64,000 nucleotides of DNA from Bacteroidia bacterium (lineage in GTDB: Bacteria; Bacteroidota; Bacteroidia; UBA4408), in NCBI GenBank assembly GCA_020845635.1, contig JADLFI010000015.1:35597-99596 (forward strand), written 5' to 3'. Positions 8,385 to 16,904 of this stretch are shown here, piece by piece (the first letter of the stretch is position 1; every line of letters begins with the position of its first letter). The position numbers were made by a program, and so were the translations under genes. The notes beneath the pieces are model-generated. The model ran no database searches. It worked only from the letters and a program-made list of their open reading frames with translations, and had not been told where the DNA came from.

Positions 8385-8804
8385 ATGACAACAAACAGAA
8401 CATTTACAATGATTAAACCCGATGCTACCGCAAAAAATTATATTGGTGGCATTTTAAAAATGATTAATGAGGCCGGATTTAGAATAATTTCTATGAAATA
8501 TACTAAATTAACCAAAGAGCAAGCCGGAGCTTTTTATGCAGTTCATAAAGAAAGACCATTTTATGGCGAGTTGGTAGAGTATATGTCATCAGGTCCTATT
8601 GTAGCTGCCATTCTTGAGAAAGATAATGCTGTGGCCGATTTCAGAACATTAATTGGGGCTACCGACCCAACTAAAGCTGCCGAAGGTACAATCAGAAAAA
8701 TTTATGCTGAGTCTATCTCTGCCAATGCCGTACATGGCTCCGATAGTGATGAAAATGCTGAAATTGAAGGAAATTTCTTTTTCTCAGCTTTAGAAAGATT
8801 CTAA
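8385..8804 (+). CDS. ndk: nucleoside diphosphate kinase
   Basis: Transfers the gamma phosphate from ATP to nucleoside diphosphates through a phosphohistidine. The protein is about 139 residues, the usual length. It opens with [18 protein letters not shown], has the Kpn-loop region, and the active-site histidine is in [12 protein letters not shown]. The ATG at 8385 is used because it follows a purine-rich AAGAGGA and matches the family's N-terminus. A longer frame begins inside the promoter. Monocistronic: own promoter upstream, terminator downstream. Confidence 0.95.
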   Translation: MTTNRTFTMIKPDATAKNYIGGILKMINEAGFRIISMKYTKLTKEQAGAFYAVHKERPFYGELVEYMSSGPIVAAILEKDNAVADFRTLIGATDPTKAAEGTIRKIYAESISANAVHGSDSDENAEIEGNFFFSALERF

Positions 8805-8826
8805 TATTATATACTTTGCTAACATT

Positions 8827-8863
8827 AAAAAATGCAACATCGTTTTGGGTGTTGCATTTTTTT
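8827..8863 (+). terminator. intrinsic terminator after ndk
   Basis: Inverted repeat AAAAAATGCAACA ... TGTTGCATTTTTT with a 10-base loop and a run of seven T on the plus strand. Confidence 0.8.
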
Positions 8864-8888
8864 GTCAAACTATTAGTATTATTAAAAA

Positions 8889-9323
8889 ATGCCCAATAAA
8901 CATAAAACAGAAGTAATTCCACCCCAGTATCTTGAAGTTAAAGATAGTATTTTACCCAACTGCGGAAAAGGTTTGTTTACTAAAATTCCAATAAAAAAAG
9001 GAACAGTGATTGTGGAATACAAAGGCGAAAAAATTACTTGGGCAGAAGGTTTGAAAAGAAATGAGAATCATCCCACACAATCGCCTTATTTATTTTACAT
9101 TAGTGCCAACAACTGTATTGATGCCGAATACACTCTTGATGCCTTAGCTCGATATGCCAATGATGCAAAAGGACATACAAGAGTTAAGGGAATAAGTAAC
9201 AATGCTGATTATACTATTATTAATAAAGTACCCTATATTATTGCTACAAAAAACATTAAAGCTGGTAGTGAAATTTTTGTAAGCTACGGGAAAGATTACT
9301 GGAATGCCTTAAAGAAGAATTAA
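8889..9323 (+). CDS. SET-domain protein (putative lysine methyltransferase)
   Basis: 144 residues, almost entirely a minimal SET domain, the fold of S-adenosylmethionine-dependent protein lysine methyltransferases. Visible elements are GKGLFTKIPIKKGTVIVEY near residues 26-44, a central ARYANDAKG, NNADY where the SAM-binding NHxxxPN motif usually lies, and the C-terminal AGSEIFVSYGKDYW resembling the GEELTxxYG motif. No pre-SET or post-SET cysteine clusters are present. The substrate is unknown. It has no operon partner: ndk upstream ends in a terminator and the RNase G gene converges with 2 bases between. Confidence 0.8.
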   Translation: MPNKHKTEVIPPQYLEVKDSILPNCGKGLFTKIPIKKGTVIVEYKGEKITWAEGLKRNENHPTQSPYLFYISANNCIDAEYTLDALARYANDAKGHTRVKGISNNADYTIINKVPYIIATKNIKAGSEIFVSYGKDYWNALKKN

Positions 9324-9325
9324 AT

Positions 9326-10876
9326 TTATAGACTTATTTCTTCCTGATCGGAATTAAAGAAATGGTATTCCAATATATGGTATGAACTAATGGATACAAT
9401 CTTAATCCATTTTTTATATTTCATAAACCATTTCATACGTATAGATGGAAAGCCTTTGGTAAAGTAGGCCGCAAGATAAGGGTTCGTATGTAGTATAATA
9501 TTTTTTTCGTTTTGTTCTTTTAATACATAACGTAAGTTACTCTCAAGCTCATCGGCCAATAAAACGGTAGAGCCAATTTCGCCAGAGCCATTACAAACAG
9601 GGCACTTCTCAAGGGTCTCAACGCTCATCTCCGGACGAACTCTTTGACGGGTAATTTGAACCAACCCAAACTTGGTAGGAGGTAAGATTTGATGCTTTGC
9701 GCGATCGTTCTTCATTTCTTCCCTGATTTTCTGATATAAAGCATTTCTGTTTTCAACATTACCCATATCAATAAAATCAACTACAATAATGCCTCCCATA
9801 TCGCGTAAGCGCAACTGACGCGCTACTTCTACGGCTGCATCCATATTTACCTCCAAGGCATTTAATTCTTGTGAACTATCGCTTTTAGTACGATGTCCGC
9901 TATTTACATCAATTACGTGCATAGCCTCGGTATGCTCAATAATTAAGTATGCACCATTGCGTATAGGAACTGTTTTCCCGAACGAACTTTTAATTTGTTT
10001 TTCAATCCCGAAGTGTTCAAATATGGGCAGTTTACCTTTGTATAATTTTAAAATATCTTTTTTCTCGGGAGCTATATTTTGCAAATAGGTTTTAACTTCT
10101 TCATATAAGTTTTCATCATCAACCTGTATGTTATTAAAATCAGCATTTAGTATATCGCGCAGTATGGCTGATGTTCTGTCAAGCTCACCTAAAACCTTTT
10201 TGGTTGGTTGTACTGTTTTTAAATTTTGGAACAAAACATCCCATTTACGTATTAAACTTTTTAGGTCTGTTTCAATCTCGTTTACGGTTTTGCCTTCGGC
10301 TACGGTACGTACAATTATTCCAAAATGCTTGGGTTTTATCCCTTGTAATATTTTTCTTAAACGGTCACGCTCTTCTGCATTCTTTATCTTTTGTGAAACT
10401 GATACTTTTTCGGCAAACGGAATAAGAACAATATAGCGACCGGCCAATGATAATTCAGAAGTAATTCTTGGCCCTTTGGTGGAGATAGGTTCTTTGGCAA
10501 TTTGCACCAATACCAAATTTTGACCATTAAGCACCTGACCTATTTTGCCTGCTTTCTCAATGTCATGTTCAAGGTGAAAATGGTCAAGTCGGCAATCCTT
10601 TTGCGAGCCGTTTAATACTTTCTTTGTGTACGAAGCCAGTGATAAAAATTGGGGACCTAAATCAAAGTAATGTAAAAAAGCATCTTTCTCATATCCAACA
10701 TCAATAAAAGCAGCGTTCAGTCCGGGCATAATTTTTTTAATTTTACCCAAATGAATATCGCCAACAGAAAACGTACTGTTGCGCTTTTCCCTATGTAGCT
10801 CATGTAAGCGTTTGTCTTTCAACAAAGCTATCTGAACTTCATGCGTTGTAGATTCAATAATTAATTCGTATTGCAC
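9326..10876 (-). CDS. rng: ribonuclease E/G family endoribonuclease
   Basis: Single-strand endoribonuclease acting in rRNA maturation and mRNA turnover. 516 residues, the RNase G-like size without the long C-terminal degradosome tail of RNase E. An S1 RNA-binding domain lies near residues 38-125 (GDIHLGKIKKIMPGLNAAF). The catalytic metal-binding region has VIDVNSGHR and VVDFIDM. The zinc-link CPVCNGSG that joins subunits is near 420. It is the last gene of a transcript that begins with the HU gene and passes through a TPR gene and a 30-residue ribosomal protein, an arrangement I believe is common in Bacteroidota. Confidence 0.93.
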   Translation of the reverse strand: MQYELIIESTTHEVQIALLKDKRLHELHREKRNSTFSVGDIHLGKIKKIMPGLNAAFIDVGYEKDAFLHYFDLGPQFLSLASYTKKVLNGSQKDCRLDHFHLEHDIEKAGKIGQVLNGQNLVLVQIAKEPISTKGPRITSELSLAGRYIVLIPFAEKVSVSQKIKNAEERDRLRKILQGIKPKHFGIIVRTVAEGKTVNEIETDLKSLIRKWDVLFQNLKTVQPTKKVLGELDRTSAILRDILNADFNNIQVDDENLYEEVKTYLQNIAPEKKDILKLYKGKLPIFEHFGIEKQIKSSFGKTVPIRNGAYLIIEHTEAMHVIDVNSGHRTKSDSSQELNALEVNMDAAVEVARQLRLRDMGGIIVVDFIDMGNVENRNALYQKIREEMKNDRAKHQILPPTKFGLVQITRQRVRPEMSVETLEKCPVCNGSGEIGSTVLLADELESNLRYVLKEQNEKNIILHTNPYLAAYFTKGFPSIRMKWFMKYKKWIKIVSISSYHILEYHFFNSDQEEISL

Positions 10877-11022
10877 CGTATAATTTTCTAAATATTACCA
10901 CATTTGTTATTCAATAAAATCAATAACAAAACAGCCCCATTTATACTTTGATTTATATAAATGAAACCGGTAAACTGGCTAATACAAAACAGCCTGATGG
11001 ATATAATGAAGGTAAGAAAATA

Positions 11023-11115
11023 TTATTTCTTCTTCTTATGTCTGTTTTTTCTTAAACGCTTTTTGCGTTTATGAGTAGCAATTTTATGTCTTTTTCTTTT
11101 CTTTCCGCTTGGCAT
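11023..11115 (-). CDS. 30-residue basic ribosomal small protein (AURKAIP1/COX24, mS38/bS22-like)
   Basis: A very short gene on the minus strand: CAT at 11113-11115 and stop at 11023-11025. The product is 30 residues, starts MPSGKKRKRHKIATHKRKKR and ends in a run of lysines; 21 of 30 residues are Lys, Arg or His. This pattern fits the AURKAIP1/COX24 (DUF1713) family, which includes mitochondrial mS38 and actinobacterial bS22, small-subunit ribosomal proteins. It lies 12 bases after the TPR gene and before RNase G on the same strand. The family call is from recognition of the sequence pattern; association with the ribosome is inference. Confidence 0.8.
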   Translation of the reverse strand: MPSGKKRKRHKIATHKRKKRLRKNRHKKKK

Positions 11116-11127
11116 GGTTCTAAAATT

Positions 11128-11937
11128 TTATTGTTTTTCTAATTCGTTTATAAATTTCTCAACCTGTTGGTTAAGGGTATAATCATTACTTTTTTTCATA
11201 TAAAGCCTTAATACTTCAATTGCCTCTTTCTTTCTTCCCATATCAGCATATATCTGCCCTAGATAAATATAAGCCTGTATATATTCAGGGTTTATTTTTA
11301 AAATCTTCTCAAAGCGCTCCAATGCTTTTTCGTATTGCCCACTTTGAATAGCAAATACTCCCAACTGAACTTGTGCCTCTAAAAAAGTTGAATCTTTTTT
11401 AACAACATTTTTTAATATGGTAACCCCTTCCATAGCTTTACTTCCTTCCTCAACATAGCAAGTTCCTAACATAGTTTCGGCTTCTAAGTCAGAGGCATCA
11501 AGTTTTAGAGCATTGCTAAAACACCATTGAGCTTTCCCAAATATAGTTGGCAATAATTCGGGTTTTTCAAAATGTGTAGCTCTGTAGTATAGCATACCGG
11601 CATCTTTCCAGGCTTGCGCAGAAGCAACAAATTCAGCTTTCTTTTCTAAAAAGCTAGCTGCTGCTCCCATACTTTTAGTAGCTACAATTCGGGCAATAGA
11701 GTCGTAGGTTTCAGCCTTGTTTTCGAACTGTTTAAAGGTTTCTATCCTTGCTTTTTGCTCTTGGTCTAAGGCTTTTACAATACTATCGCTGTAACGGTTT
11801 AAGTCAATAATCTGAACTTCTACTTTGGGGCTTTCTTTTTTTGAAGGCTTTCCCTTTTTATTTGTAAAAAATAAAAGAACTGTTAATACTATTAATCCAA
11901 AAACAACTAATATTTGAATAGTTTTTGGTTGTTTCAT
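11128..11937 (-). CDS. membrane-anchored TPR-repeat protein
   Basis: 269 residues: an uncleaved N-terminal transmembrane helix (ILVVFGLIVLTVLLFF, residues 9-24), a charged Lys-rich stretch, then a helical region ending in tetratricopeptide repeats (for example AQVQLGVFAIQSGQYEKALE and the following EYIQAYIYLGQIYADMGRK). Likely a scaffold for protein-protein contacts at the inner membrane. Its ATG overlaps the stop codon of the HU gene (TAATG), so translation is coupled. The partner is unknown. Confidence 0.82.
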   Translation of the reverse strand: MKQPKTIQILVVFGLIVLTVLLFFTNKKGKPSKKESPKVEVQIIDLNRYSDSIVKALDQEQKARIETFKQFENKAETYDSIARIVATKSMGAAASFLEKKAEFVASAQAWKDAGMLYYRATHFEKPELLPTIFGKAQWCFSNALKLDASDLEAETMLGTCYVEEGSKAMEGVTILKNVVKKDSTFLEAQVQLGVFAIQSGQYEKALERFEKILKINPEYIQAYIYLGQIYADMGRKKEAIEVLRLYMKKSNDYTLNQQVEKFINELEKQ

Positions 11938-12224
11938 TATTTTACCGGAACATTCTTAACTCGCTCAACAAAAGATTTAGCCGGTTTAAAAGCCGGAATA
12001 TTATGAGCCGGAATAACTACAGTTGTATTCTTTGAAATATTTCTTCCTAACTTTTCTGCTCTGCGCTTAACAATAAAGCTGCCAAACCCTCTTAAATAAA
12101 CATTTTCTCCATTTGAAACCGATTGCTTTAGGCTTTTCATGAAAGACTCAACTACTGTTTGTACTTCTAGTTTCTCGATTCCTGTTTTTGCTGCAATTTC
12201 ATTAACAATGTCTGCTTTAGTCAT
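11937..12224 (-). CDS. HU/IHF-family DNA-binding protein
   Basis: 95-residue histone-like protein that bends DNA as a dimer. It starts TKADIVNEIAAKTGI, carries the beta-arm sequence FGSFIVKRRAEKLGRN followed by VVIPAHNIPAFKPAKSF, and ends in a short helix, as in HU/IHF. It is first gene of the HU-TPR-ribosomal protein-RNase G transcript and has a complete promoter upstream (12281-12311). Confidence 0.93.
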   Translation of the reverse strand: MTKADIVNEIAAKTGIEKLEVQTVVESFMKSLKQSVSNGENVYLRGFGSFIVKRRAEKLGRNISKNTTVVIPAHNIPAFKPAKSFVERVKNVPVK

Positions 12225-12280
12225 AATTTTTGTAAGTTATTGTTTTTTATACACTTATATTTTATTTCAGTTTTGGGCTG

Positions 12281-12311
12281 CAAATATAGTCTAAATTATA
12301 TTACCCACAAA
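12281..12311 (-). promoter_or_regulatory. promoter of the HU operon (-33 and -7 boxes)
   Basis: On the minus strand TTTG (12308-12311) is followed, 25 bases centre to centre, by TATATTTG (12281-12288). This matches both boxes of the Bacteroidota housekeeping promoter (TTTG ... TAnnTTTG). It leaves a leader of about 50 bases. Confidence 0.75.
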
Positions 12312-12448
12312 TCACATTCTTATTTAACTTTAAATTAACAGCCTATTTTTGTTGCTTAAAAATAAGAATGTACTTTTTATTTTTAAAATAAATAAAATAA
12401 TATTAACTTTGCAAACTTTTAGTGAAAACCCTAAGAAGGTAATCAATT

Positions 12449-12530
12449 GCGGATGTGGCGTAATTGGCAGCCGCGCCAGACTTAGGATCTGGTGCCGAGA
12501 GGCGTGGGGGTTCGAGTCCCTTCATCCGCA
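12449..12530 (+). tRNA. tRNA-Leu (anticodon TAG)
   Basis: An 82-base cloverleaf. The acceptor stem GCGGATG pairs with CATCCGC, with discriminator A. The anticodon stem CCAGA/TCTGG holds loop CTTAGGA, giving TAG. A variable arm follows, as in class II leucine tRNAs, and the T-arm has GGTTCGAGTCC. No CCA is encoded. Confidence 0.95.
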
Positions 12531-12535
12531 CAAAC

Positions 12536-12571
12536 AAAAAACCTCTGTTCAAAAAGTACAGAGGTTTTTTT
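12536..12571 (+). terminator. terminator after tRNA-Leu
   Basis: Inverted repeat AAAAAACCTCTGT / ACAGAGGTTTTTT with a 9-base loop and a seven-T tail, six bases after the tRNA. Confidence 0.8.
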
Positions 12572-12647
12572 GTTTTCCATTTTTACCATCGCTATTTATC
12601 AATTTGTTTATTAGGTTTGTTGTTTAGATGCAAAAAATCACAAGGGA

Positions 12648-14171
12648 TTGAAAAATAATAATATCATTATCGGGATAGGTAACAAACAAGTTGAATCTAT
12701 TGCTACTGAATTGTTAAATAAACTAGAAAGTAACAATATATATGCTGAGATAGCTTATCAAAAAGGCCCTCGCAACATACATAACAACTTGTTGGCTAAA
12801 TTAGGTAAGAAGGATATAAATTACATAGTGGCCTATAAAAATGAATTACCCGATAACCTGCCTGAAGATATTAATATTATTGCTGTTTGTGAGCGGCATG
12901 ACCCATCATGGAGTATGGTAATGACACCAGGCAAATATGAGAAAAATCAACCCTTAGCCATAAAAAAAAACACAAAAGTTGGAGTGTTATTACAATTGGT
13001 AAGCCAACAAGTTGCTGCATTACGTCCTGATATTAAAATAGAGCAACTTGACAATAATATGGATGAGACCTTAAAAAAATTGGAGGATAATAGAATTGAT
13101 GGTGCAATTTTGCCAAGCCTTTGGCTTAATACTGAAATAGAAAATAAGTTCAATATCGAAAAATTTTCTCCACGTTTTCTTATTCCTGCCCCCGAGTATG
13201 CTTTTGTAGTAATATTAGGAAGAAAAGATGATACTTCAAATAATGTCTTTATAAATGAAATAAATCATCTTAAAACAACCCAAAGGTATACTCTGGAAAG
13301 TGAATTAAAAGAACTTTCTATGGCAGAAAACTACTTATTAGGTGCCTATAGCGAACATAGTGTTGATGATGAAGAAAATGAAATTTTAAGTGTTTGGACG
13401 TGCTGCTCTAAACAAGAAAATCAATTGCCCGCATTTTTGTATGAGGAGAATGTGGAGGTCGAAAAATCAGCAGAATCAATCCTTTATAAATATAAAAATG
13501 TAAATCCTTGCTCGGTATATATTAGTAAAAATATTTATAACAAAGGATTACTAAAAAACAGTTTGGAGGCTAACGGGTTTAAAATTGAGGGTATAGGCCT
13601 GAATGAACAAGAAATGATTCCTATAAAACAATTACCCGAAACCGAATGGGTATTTTTCAGTAATAAATTATCGGTTGATTTTTTCTTTAAACAAACCCAA
13701 CTAAAACATCAACAAAGAATAGGGGTTATCAGCAAATCGGTAGCCGATGCGGTGCGTAAATACAACGTAAGAGCCGAGTTTATTGGACAATCAGAAGACA
13801 CCAAAATAACAGGGAGGCAATTTGCCGCTAAGGTGGGGAAAGCTTCTGTTCTTTTTCCTAAAGCAAAAGAGTTAATGGGAAGTATTCAGAAGCAATTTAC
13901 CGTACGCGACAAACTGTTTGAACTGAATGTTTATCAAACCATTGAAAATACCGTTAAATTAAAGGATTATGATGTATTAATATTTACCAACCCTGCGGCT
14001 GTTAGAACATTCTTTAAGAGCAATCAAATACAATCTACTCAAAAGGCTATTGCCCTTGGAGGGGCCACCAAGGCCGAACTGCAAAAGTATGGAGTAAAAA
14101 GAGCAGTGCTGTGTAACGGTTATGATGATATGGCTATTTTACAATGCATATATCACCTAAGTACTCCGTAA
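12648..14171 (+). CDS. hemD: uroporphyrinogen-III synthase fused to a degenerate HemC-like domain
   Basis: 507 residues. The C-terminal half (about 287-507) is a HemD fold, closing the linear tetrapyrrole to uroporphyrinogen III (VFFSNKLSVDFFF, GVISKSVADAVRKY, KDYDVLIFTNPAAVRTFF). The N-terminal half aligns throughout with hydroxymethylbilane synthase (IIIGIGNKQVESIATELLN; LPDNLPEDINIIAV; RPDIKIEQLDNNMDETLKKL), but the catalytic residues are gone: the Asp of HSMKD falls on Glu66, the two Arg of TSSLRRQ become Leu and Val, the Arg of GNVGTRL becomes Thr, and the cofactor-bearing Cys near residue 226 is replaced. It is therefore probably HemD with a structural pseudo-HemC. The start is TTG; no in-frame ATG exists upstream after the last stop. 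Confidence 0.82.
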   Translation: MKNNNIIIGIGNKQVESIATELLNKLESNNIYAEIAYQKGPRNIHNNLLAKLGKKDINYIVAYKNELPDNLPEDINIIAVCERHDPSWSMVMTPGKYEKNQPLAIKKNTKVGVLLQLVSQQVAALRPDIKIEQLDNNMDETLKKLEDNRIDGAILPSLWLNTEIENKFNIEKFSPRFLIPAPEYAFVVILGRKDDTSNNVFINEINHLKTTQRYTLESELKELSMAENYLLGAYSEHSVDDEENEILSVWTCCSKQENQLPAFLYEENVEVEKSAESILYKYKNVNPCSVYISKNIYNKGLLKNSLEANGFKIEGIGLNEQEMIPIKQLPETEWVFFSNKLSVDFFFKQTQLKHQQRIGVISKSVADAVRKYNVRAEFIGQSEDTKITGRQFAAKVGKASVLFPKAKELMGSIQKQFTVRDKLFELNVYQTIENTVKLKDYDVLIFTNPAAVRTFFKSNQIQSTQKAIALGGATKAELQKYGVKRAVLCNGYDDMAILQCIYHLSTP

Positions 14172-14179
14172 CTTATTTA

Positions 14180-14947
14180 TTATAAATCTTTCTTTTTAAA
14201 CTTACGTAAAGAAATAAGGTAAGGAATAACTATCCAAAGAAGCAATAAACCAAAAGAAATAATTAATCCCTGAGTAGTTCCAAAAAAATCTTTAAATATA
14301 GCACCTGTATAGCCTAACATGGCCGAAACATCAAGGTTTAAAAGAATAAGTATTCGCGCCAAATCAATAGGACTCAGAGAGGTAATAACCACCATCATTT
14401 TTTCTATAGGGTACTCGCTTAACTGATAAAGCAAAAATAAAATAAGACCATCAAATAATAAAGCAAAATACAGCCATAATATAATGGATACACCTATCCC
14501 TTTGGCTTTATCTTTACTTAGAATAGAACTTAAAAATGCTAAAGCCACAAAAATTAGAGTAGTTAGGATCCCCGCTGCTATAAATAATAACGCATTGTTA
14601 AATTCAGCATAAATAAGCAAAGGTATGCCTGCGCCTAATATAAAAGACAATGACAAACTAAGGCCTAATCCAATAAACAAGCTATTCCAAATAACTTTTC
14701 GCTTAATGGGTAAACTAACTAATAGTTCAACAAACTCACTACTATTATAAATATATATGGTGGTAAACAGAATAGATACCAAAGGAACGGTAAGTAAAAT
14801 AATATTAAGCAAAGTAAGTAAACCTTTAGACTCATTATCTTCCAGGCTAAATGCGCTCCATGATAACATAGCTAAAAGAATAGTATAGAAAATAACTATT
14901 TTATTCTTAAAAATATCGAGCATTACATATTTAAAAATTCTACCCAT
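14180..14947 (-). CDS. nosY: NosY, ABC permease for nitrous oxide reductase maturation
   Basis: 255-residue inner-membrane protein with about six helices and the C-terminal SLSPIDLARILILLNLDVSA signature of NosY. With NosF it forms the ABC unit that, with NosD, supplies sulfur and supports copper-sulfur (CuZ) centre assembly in NosZ. Its start overlaps the end of nosF by 8 bases. It is the last gene of the cluster and converges on the hemD fusion with 8 bases between. Confidence 0.93.
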   Translation of the reverse strand: MGRIFKYVMLDIFKNKIVIFYTILLAMLSWSAFSLEDNESKGLLTLLNIILLTVPLVSILFTTIYIYNSSEFVELLVSLPIKRKVIWNSLFIGLGLSLSLSFILGAGIPLLIYAEFNNALLFIAAGILTTLIFVALAFLSSILSKDKAKGIGVSIILWLYFALLFDGLILFLLYQLSEYPIEKMMVVITSLSPIDLARILILLNLDVSAMLGYTGAIFKDFFGTTQGLIISFGLLLLWIVIPYLISLRKFKKKDL

Positions 14948-15653
14948 TGCGCGACTGTTTTAAAAAGTGAAGAATTGCTTTTGAAGCCTTAGTTGTATTA
15001 GTTTCAGCATTGAGTTGTGATACTCCTTTGTGAAATAAAATATTTCCATCTTGCATAAAAATTATTTGACTCACCATATCGTCCAACTCACTTAAGAGAT
15101 GAGAAGTTATAATAATCAATTTCCCCTTCTCCTTTTCACGAATAATCTTTTCTTTCAATAACTCGGAGGCTAACGGGTCAAGCCCTGCTGTTGGCTCATC
15201 TAAAATCAATACATCCGGATTAAACAAAAAAGCCAATACGGCACTTACTTTTTGTGTTGTCCCTCCACTTAGTGTACCCATGTATTTATGCAACATCTTC
15301 TGAATTTCAAAATAATCATACAAATCATTATCTAAGGCCGCATCTGAATTACGGATATTTTTTACCATATTAATAATTTGTCCTATCGTCATATTTTGTG
15401 GATAGCGCCCTATTTGGGGCATATAACCTATATGCTTACGGTATTCTATATTATTAAAAATAGATTGTTGCTTTACAATAATATCGCCTTGATCCGGCAA
15501 AACCATACCTAGTATACTTTTTATAAGTGTTGTTTTACCGCAACCATTAGGACCTATGAGGGCTATACACTGTCCAAGTTCTAAATGCAAATCAATATTT
15601 TTTAGTACAGATAATTTCCCAAAACTTTTAGATATATTTTTTATTTCAATCAT
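14940..15653 (-). CDS. nosF: NosF, ABC ATPase for nitrous oxide reductase maturation
   Basis: 237-residue cytoplasmic ATPase: Walker A GPNGCGKTT near residue 34, Q-loop GYMPQIGRYPQ, ABC signature LSGGTTQKVS, Walker B VLILDEPTAGLDP, and switch His in IIITSHLLSE. The position between nosD and nosY, with overlaps on both sides (4 and 8 bases), identifies it as NosF rather than another ABC ATPase. Confidence 0.94.
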   Translation of the reverse strand: MIEIKNISKSFGKLSVLKNIDLHLELGQCIALIGPNGCGKTTLIKSILGMVLPDQGDIIVKQQSIFNNIEYRKHIGYMPQIGRYPQNMTIGQIINMVKNIRNSDAALDNDLYDYFEIQKMLHKYMGTLSGGTTQKVSAVLAFLFNPDVLILDEPTAGLDPLASELLKEKIIREKEKGKLIIITSHLLSELDDMVSQIIFMQDGNILFHKGVSQLNAETNTTKASKAILHFLKQSRNG

Positions 15654-16885
15654 AAAGGTATTGCGTTCATCAAAGGTTTATTGTCAACAAAATTATCAGG
15701 GGTAATACTTGGTAATATTTTTTCTGATTTATCAAGTAATGTTATCATAAAGCTGCGATATAAAAGCATTGCTGGCGGGTTTCCCTCAACAATTACCGCA
15801 AATATACTAAGAGGATGATAAGGAACATCTCCAATTTTATCTTTATTCAAATCATAACCTTCATATTTATCCCAGTAGTTTTCACTAAAACTATTAAGGG
15901 TTAAGCTCCCGTTGGTGCTAATGTCAAAGGTGTTACCTAAGAAATTATTGCTACTGATATAATTATCCATACAATTTGCCTGCATCTTTAGCCCCCAACC
16001 GTTATTTTTAAAGATATTTCTTTTAACTTCCATTCGGTTCGAGCCATCCATAAAAACAGCCGCTGTATTGTTGTACATTGTGTTTCCTTCCAAATGGCAA
16101 TCTGAAATTTCTTTTAATAACAGACCATAAGCAGCATCACCCCAATTATCAGAAAATGTATTATTCATCATCACTACTTTTTTGGTAAACATTACTGATA
16201 CTCCGGCACCATTATTCCTAAATATATTGGTAAAATAGGCATCGTTATTGGAAAACATAAAATGCAAGCCATAACGTAAATTATATTCTGAGATATTTCG
16301 CCAAATTACCGAATTGGTAACAAATTCAAAATAAATACCATCTCTGTTTCTCTCCACTTTGTTTCCAATGATTTGTAAACTATCACTTTTCCAGCAATGT
16401 ATGCCATTTCCGCTTTCTTGTTCTTTTTGCCCTTTAGCAATAATACGATTGTTTTTTACAAGCGTATTTTTACACTTTTGAAGATAAATCCCAAAAAAAT
16501 TATTGAGCAGATAATTGCTCTCAATGATAATTTTATTCCCGTTTATTATTTTTATAGCAGCGGGGTCTTCTAGAATTGCAAAACTAGAATTCTGTAATTT
16601 AAACCCTTTTATAAGTACTGAGTCTGAATTTACAGTGATAATCTGATATTTATTTCCACCATCTAACACAGGCATTTTTTCGCCTATTAAACTAAGCGGT
16701 TTATCAATAATAATTTTTTGATTTTTGTAAAGTCCGGGTTGTACCAGTATGGTATCATATCTTGATGCCTGTTCAATGGCTTTATCAATAGAATTAAATT
16801 GTGCCTTTGAACCTACGGTAACAACTTTAGCAGTGGCAGAAAATGCAAAAACACTGATAAATATTATCAGAACAATATTTTTCAT
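15650..16885 (-). CDS. nosD: NosD, periplasmic beta-helix copper-chaperone partner
   Basis: 411 residues with a cleavable signal peptide (MKNIVLIIFISVFAFSATA). A right-handed parallel beta-helix of CASH/pectate-lyase-like repeats follows (N-x-I/V-x-x-N patterns such as NNDAYFTNIFRNNGAGVSV). The C-terminal tail NYWDKYEGYDLNKDKIGDVP is typical of NosD. It is needed for CuZ maturation together with NosF and NosY. It overlaps nosF by 4 bases (ATGA). Confidence 0.94.
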   Translation of the reverse strand: MKNIVLIIFISVFAFSATAKVVTVGSKAQFNSIDKAIEQASRYDTILVQPGLYKNQKIIIDKPLSLIGEKMPVLDGGNKYQIITVNSDSVLIKGFKLQNSSFAILEDPAAIKIINGNKIIIESNYLLNNFFGIYLQKCKNTLVKNNRIIAKGQKEQESGNGIHCWKSDSLQIIGNKVERNRDGIYFEFVTNSVIWRNISEYNLRYGLHFMFSNNDAYFTNIFRNNGAGVSVMFTKKVVMMNNTFSDNWGDAAYGLLLKEISDCHLEGNTMYNNTAAVFMDGSNRMEVKRNIFKNNGWGLKMQANCMDNYISSNNFLGNTFDISTNGSLTLNSFSENYWDKYEGYDLNKDKIGDVPYHPLSIFAVIVEGNPPAMLLYRSFMITLLDKSEKILPSITPDNFVDNKPLMNAIPL

Positions 16886-16904
16886 AAAGAGGTAAACAAT
16901 TTAC

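Noticed and set aside
10128..10436. Plus-strand frames inside the RNase G gene
   Set aside because: Shadows of the conserved catalytic gene on the other strand.
12464..12658. Open frames running across tRNA-Leu and its terminator
   Set aside because: They overlap a perfect tRNA and a terminator, and the predicted peptides have no protein-like features.
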